This document shows, in pieces, positions 59,111 through 64,000 of a stretch of 64,000 nt of DNA. A model generated the notes under the pieces. That model saw only the letters and a list, made by a program, of their open reading frames with translations. It was not told the DNA's origin and did no database searches. The position numbers and the translations under genes are program-made. Within the stretch, counting starts at the first letter, position 1, and each line of letters starts with the position of its first letter. Origin of the DNA: Piromyces finnis (Eukaryota > Neocallimastigomycota > Neocallimastigomycetes > Neocallimastigales > Neocallimastigaceae); NCBI GenBank assembly GCA_002104945.1, contig MCFH01000037.1, positions 124,001-188,000 on the forward strand, written 5' to 3'.

Positions 59111-60440
59111 ATGGATGGAAATAAATGCTTCAAGCTTGAAAATTCAAAATATTGTTCAAATTTTAATGGACATTATGTAATAAAAAGAAAAGGTTTTAAT
59201 AATACTGAAAGTTTTGATCAGTATCTTCAAAAATATTTTGAATTTGAGGATTCTTACAAGAAATTTTTAGTTGATAATTTTAAATGTAGTAATCAAAATT
59301 TACCAGATTTCAGATACAGGCGTAGCTTTATTTGCAACAATTATGTTGTTATACCATATATTTCTAATAACATTAATTTGTGTGAAAGCCAGATTTCAAA
59401 TGACAAAAATGCTAATATTATTCCATATTGTTATACTTCATGCTCAGCTGCTGTAGATTCAATTGAAGAAATTGTAAAAGATAAACAATATGATTGTTCA
59501 CAAGTTGAAGTTCAAAATAGAATTAACGGTTATAAAACAAGTTGTAAAGGTAATAATTCAGAAGTTTCGGAATGTGTTTTAGGAATGGGAGATGAAATAA
59601 AATATTGTGGTAAATATATGTATATTTTAATTTTTAAAAATTATATTTATTTTATTATTATTGAACATAAAGTAATGCTATAATATTAATCAATAATTAG
59701 TAATTAATCATTTTAAATAACAAATAATAATCAGTAATAATGATAATAATAATTATAACAATATTGATAAGCATTATATATATATTTTTAAAAAATAATG
59801 TTTTAATATTTTTTTTTTTTTTTTTTAAATTCTAATTATTAATATAGGATATAGCAATAATGAAGATAAGAAAAAATATTGTCAACAAAATAAAGCTATA
59901 ACGGATGAATGCTGTAGCGATAATTATGAAGCTGATGGTTATATATTTAGAAAAGATAAAGCTGGTGAATCCTCATCAAAATTAACAACTGTGTTATTTG
60001 TATTAACACTTATAGCATCGACTATTATTACAGTACTTTTATATATATATAGACAGAAAAGATCAAAGAAAAATATAAAATACATGAGACAATTAGATGA
60101 TAATCAAAGCGAAAATTCAACTAAATTACCTTATGAAGATGATGAAGGAAATACTTCTTATACTGTAAAGTCTTCAGAAAACAATTTATTTTATGTTTTC
60201 CATGAATATATTCCAAAAATTAATGATGAAATACAATTAAATGTTAGTGACATTGTTAGAGTTAAAAAAATATTTGATGATGGTTGGGCTTATGGTACTA
60301 ATATATCGACAGATTGTGAAGGTGCTTTACCACTTGCTTGTTGTATTGAATATCATTCTAGTATCAGTACTATGATGATGTCATATTCAGCACCACCATT
60401 GGGTCCTGTTAATCACCGTGAATCTTCATTGATTACTTAA
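59111..60440 (+). CDS. One-pass membrane protein with Cys-rich ectodomain and SH3 domain, 363 aa
   Basis: Exons 59111-59609 and 59848-60440, phase 1, 1,092 nt. Residues 1-205 are Cys-rich (CFKLENSKYC, FKCS, FICNNY, INLCES, PYCYTSCSAAV, YDCSQ, TSCKG, SECVLG, YCG, YCQQ, ECCSD), a pattern suggesting a disulphide-bonded extracellular domain somewhat like a frizzled-type fold. One hydrophobic helix follows at about 212-233, ending in a basic stop-transfer RQKRSKK. The C-terminal part holds an SH3 domain (about 282-335): FHEYIPKINDEIQLNVSDIV, then DDGWAYGTN and GALPLACC in place of the more usual ALYDY, DGWW.G and G.FP..Y motifs. Proteins of this plan in fungi act as surface sensors or polarity adaptors; that is inference. 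No N-terminal signal peptide is present at this start, so a first exon may be missing. Confidence 0.78.
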
Positions 60441-60868
60441 TTTCATTAATTTAAATAAAAATATTTTTTATTTCTTTTACATTTTTTTTTTATATTAAAA
60501 TTTTTAGTTTTTAATTTTTATTTAACATTATAGAAAATCAGCGTTAGCAGCAAAAATAAAACAAATAATAAAAATACCAAAATACTTTTAAAATATATAA
60601 TATATTTAAGTAATTATTAATTATAAATGTTGTTTATTTAATTATATGTTGTAATATTTTTATAAAACATGGTATTTAATGTTTTTTTTCCTTGTTCTTT
60701 TTCTCTCTTTTTTCTATCTATCTATTTTTTTTTAAATAATTAGGATTATAAATTTAATTTAATTAAGATTTAAAATTATTATTTATGATTCGTTAAAAAT
60801 AAATATTAAAATAATAATATATTTTTTCTGTAAAAAATAAATTATTATCAATATATGTACATATAAAA
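60441..60868. other. Short intergenic
   Basis: A 428-bp AT-rich spacer between two plus-strand genes. It contains a CT-rich patch (near 60690-60727) upstream of the dynactin-like gene and nothing else recognisable. Confidence 0.55.
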
Positions 60869-61891
60869 ATGGAAGGTTTAGTGAAGGAAAAAAGTGATGT
60901 TATAGCTCAAGAAATTGAAACAAGAGTTGAAAAGGTCGAAAGTTATTTAGTTGATATTCAATCAGCAATAGGAAATAAATATTTAACAAAAGAATTAACT
61001 AAAGGAAAGCCTTTACTATATCGTATTGATAATATTGAAAGATCCATTAATCAAATAATAAAGAGTAACAAACTTGATGAATTATTTTCAAAATGTAAAT
61101 TTTAACATAATATTTTAGCATATATATTCAATATTTAAAAATAATATAAATTACATCGAAATAATATATAATTATATATAATAAAGAAAACAATTTTAAA
61201 AAGAATTTTAGTATTAATTTTTCATTTAATATTTATTAAAAAAAATATTTTTGTTATAAACAAACCATCCATAGATACCACATTAAAAAAATTAATTGAT
61301 GTTATAAATGATAAAATAAAAACATCAGCAATTGATACAGATGCAAAATTAGATATAATTCTTATATCTGAAAATGAATTAATTGAAACGTCAAATAAAA
61401 TTAAAGAAATAAAATCTTTACAACAATACATAAATTCAAAAGAATATACAAGTAATTATTTACTTTATGTTTTTACATATATATAATAAAATTTAATAGA
61501 TTTATAATTATTAAAGTATTTTAATGGGATATAAATTTTTAAATATAGAAATCGAAGAATTACTACCTCAATTTTCAATATGTCAAAATGAAAATAGAAA
61601 AATAAAAGAGGAATTAAATTTCTTGACTCAGAAAATATATAAATGCCTTGATGAATATAATATATTCGTATCCTTTTTTTTTTTTTAAAACATTATATAT
61701 ATATATATTATTATTATTATTTAATTTAAAACATAAATATTAGATAATGCTATTCTTTAACCAAAATAATCTTTTTCATTCTTCTTTAGACCGAAAGAAT
61801 CTCTGAAATATTTATATGGTATAATAATTTATTAACTGAAATTGAATTAAAAATACTTGAAATTGAAAAAAACAAAAAAGAGTCATATTAA
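60869..61891 (+). CDS. Dynactin p24 (DCTN3)-like subunit, 207 aa
   Basis: Small coiled-coil subunit of the dynactin shoulder, which serves dynein-driven transport and spindle positioning. Exons: 60869-61094, 61275-61451, 61549-61667 and 61790-61891; 624 nt, all in phase. The similarity to human DCTN3 is weak but collinear: an early GNKYLTKE ... LLYRIDNIERSI, a central KLDIILISENELIETSNKIKEIKSL, then IEELLPQFSICQ, LDEYN and a C-terminal SEIFIWYNNLLTEIE, matching the family's final W/YN-containing helix. The whole protein is predicted helical, without membrane segments. Length is close to the animal protein (186 aa). Intron 3 uses a GTATCC donor followed by a T run. Alternative: another small coiled-coil protein. 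Confidence 0.68.
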
Positions 61892-62400
61892 ATTTCATTA
61901 TTTCAGTTGAACAATTATAAAATTTTGAGTCTATAAATAAATTAAATAAATTGTGTAAACAGTATAATTTCAAAAACGAAAATATAAAATTAAAAAATAT
62001 CAATATATAAATTCAATTATAACGCATTTTTTTTACATTTAAATTTTAATTTCATAAATTCAAAGACTATATTTCTAATAAAGTAATATAGAAATTATAA
62101 AAATATAATTATGATAAGTATAATTATAGCTTTACATTTATATTCAATATATTTTATCATTATTAAATCTTAAATAGTATTTATTTTATTATTATTACTA
62201 TTATTATTTTATTATTATTATTTTTTAAAGATATTACATTGGATTATATTGATTTTATGTATTGGTTTTATAATAAAATATAATATAGTATTTATTGAGA
62301 TGGGTATTTATTTGCATTTTTACTTATTGTATTTAATTTTGGCTTAAAAAATTGAAATAGATAAATTTTGAAATCTAATTTTTTTTTTGTTTTATAAAAC

Positions 62401-62433
<33 letters not shown>

Positions 62434-62479
62434 TTATATTAGTTTTTATATTATAATAATTATAAATATATTATCTATA
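61892..62479. other. Intergenic between convergent genes
   Basis: AT-rich spacer between the 3' ends of the dynactin-like and RasGAP genes. A CAG-ended, weakly open stretch up to about 62000 has early stops in the relevant frame and is not called. A (AAAAG)n run lies near 62414-62431. Confidence 0.55.
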
Positions 62480-63938
62480 TTATCTTATTATTGGAGTAAA
62501 CCTTACATTTGGTATTTTTATCCAAATTTGAATATTATCAATTGGTATATTAATTAAATAATCCTGTATTTCGTTATAGTAATGATTAATATATTTATGG
62601 AGAATTTGAAGGGATTCTGGTAGTTGCTTTTTAATAATATCAAGTGTTATTTTGTTAATAACATATTCTGTATAATTTTTTAGAAGGGCTTCTTCAAATG
62701 TTATTGATTTTATACTTTCTAGTTCTTTTTGTATATTATCTGTGAATAAATTATAGTTTTCAGAGAGCTTATTAAAATATTTATATTTTCCTTCCATAGG
62801 TATATTTAATGTTAAGCACTAAAGAAATAAATGTGTAGAGAAATGTATAATTTTTAATATAGAAAAAAAAAAAAATTAAGTAAAATTAATATGTTACAAT
62901 TATTATTTTTCAATGCTAGTGGTGAATTTAACTTTAGTATTATATAAATTAATTATATAAATTGAATATTTACATTAAATATATGACATAAATATTTAAA
63001 AGATTGTAGTATTTTTTCTTTATTATTAATTATATTGACTTCATAAGTTTTAATATAATCTTTTGGATTTTTCAATGCTTGACCGATGAAATATTTAATT
63101 ATGATTTTTGAAATAATCTTATCTCCACCCTTTTGAAATTTATAATTAATTTCTTTATATATTTTTTGCAATAAATAATTAATTCGTCTTCATTTTGATA
63201 ATAAATATAGTAAAGAAAAGTAATTAATAAAGTTAATGGTGTATTACATTTGATAATTGAATTTGATATTAAAATTATTTTATATTTAGAAAAAAATAAA
63301 TAAATAAAAAAAGTTTATAACATACAATGGAATTGATTTAAATATTAATTTAAATCTTTCAAAAAGTTCATTAATTAAGATAGTAAAGTTTTTATAGCCT
63401 TTTTTAATTTTTACTTTTGATATTTCTTTGTACATATCAATCTTTTATATATATTTATAAAAAAAAAGAAGATAATTAATTTTGTGTTTGAAAAAAAATA
63501 ATATTTATGAATTTTTTTATTATATAATTACTTCAAATAAAGAATTTTTCTTAGTTAAACATTTTGTAATGATTGATACAAAGCTTTCTAGATAGCATTT
63601 TCCTTCAAGTCTTAAAAATTCATTTAATAAATTTGATGCAACTGTTTCATTCATAAATACATTATTTATATTATCTTTTTTTATATATTTATTTAAATAA
63701 TATTGAATAGTTAAGACAATAACCTGAATAATAAAATAAATAATCAAACATTATATAAAAATAAGTATTTACCACAATTTTTTATTTCAAATTTTATAGC
63801 TTCTTCCATTAAATAAATAGGATCACTTTCAGCAACAAAAGCATACAATAATGCCTTAGAATTGATTTTAATTTCTTCAGAATTTTTACAAAGATTAAAT
63901 AGATTGAAAACCATTTCAATATTTCGACAGAATATTAG
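62480..63938 (-). CDS. RasGAP-domain protein, C-terminal part, arginine finger missing (partial)
   Basis: Five consecutive exons on the minus strand: 63938-63773, 63674-63532, 63441-63326, 63187-62974 and 62818-62480, in phase, ending in TAA. The 5' part lies beyond the window. Exon 2 has VFMNETVASNLLNEFLRLEGKCYLESF, which aligns with the RasGAP segment around p120GAP LFRATTLAS...; the finger arginine is Met here. Further on, SIPLLRINYLLQKIYKEI and IIIKYFIGQALKNPKDY align with the L..I...I and FLR..CPAI..P segments, but the second arginine is Lys and the PAI motif is lost. This suggests a RasGAP fold without GAP catalysis, acting perhaps as a binding module as in IQGAP proteins. The last 110 residues form helices with no recognised domain. 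Exon 2's acceptor was chosen because the nearer one breaks the frame. Confidence 0.68.
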
Positions 63939-64000
63939 CTAGTGTATAAAAATTTTTATTATAATAAAATAATAAAATAATATGAAATTTATTAAAAGTA

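Overview
The window is nuclear DNA of a very AT-rich fungus, most likely an anaerobic gut fungus (Neocallimastigomycota). Long A/T homopolymers and (TTA)n arrays fill most non-coding sequence, genes have many short GT-AG introns (roughly 50-350 nt), and proteins carry Asn/Ser/Glu-rich low-complexity tracts. The fungal assignment rests mainly on a Chs7-type chitin synthase chaperone gene at 40.4-41.6 kb. The phylum is inferred from base composition and gene style, not from a search.

Layout. 1-438: 3' end of an unrecognised gene (+). 2.9-8.3 kb: full-size ABCA-type ABC transporter (+) with two compensating single-base frameshifts; its last codons are replaced by a 5'-truncated LINE (8268-9280). 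13.5-16.3 kb: seven-exon unrecognised gene (+). 17.4-22.6 kb: two tandem minus-strand genes of the XPG/FEN1-like (Asteroid-type) nuclease family. The second is an in-frame chimera: a diverged paralogue's N-terminus is joined to a nearly identical copy of the last part of the first gene. 22.8-26.8 kb: a nest of at least three LINE insertions (-), two with clear target-site duplications. 27.3-29.2 kb: PP2C phosphatase (-). 33.2-36.4 kb: protein kinase (-) with a predicted 10-nt microexon. 40.4-41.6 kb: CHS7 (-). 43.5-48.3 kb: repeat island with a MITE-like inverted repeat, a tRNA-derived SINE whose tail resembles the LINE, and relic LINEs. 48.7-49.7 kb: ribosomal protein eL20 (-). 50.9-53.2 kb: kinetochore DSN1/Mis13 (+). 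54.1-57.8 kb: TACC-domain spindle protein (+). 59.1-60.4 kb: one-pass membrane protein with a cytoplasmic SH3 domain (+). 60.9-61.9 kb: dynactin p24/DCTN3-like protein (+). 62.5-63.9 kb: C-terminal part of a RasGAP-domain gene (-) running out of the window and apparently lacking the arginine finger.

Three of five consecutive genes at 50.9-61.9 kb (DSN1, TACC, dynactin p24) act on spindle microtubules or kinetochores; this may be chance. The most unusual parts are the chimeric nuclease gene, the LINE that ends the ABC transporter reading frame, the LINE/SINE pair, and two predicted microexons. Exon borders were read by eye from GT/AG sites and reading phase. For every complete multi-exon model except the frameshifted ABC gene, the exon lengths sum to a whole number of codons without internal stops; the ABC model also sums to whole codons but only with its two frameshifts cancelling.
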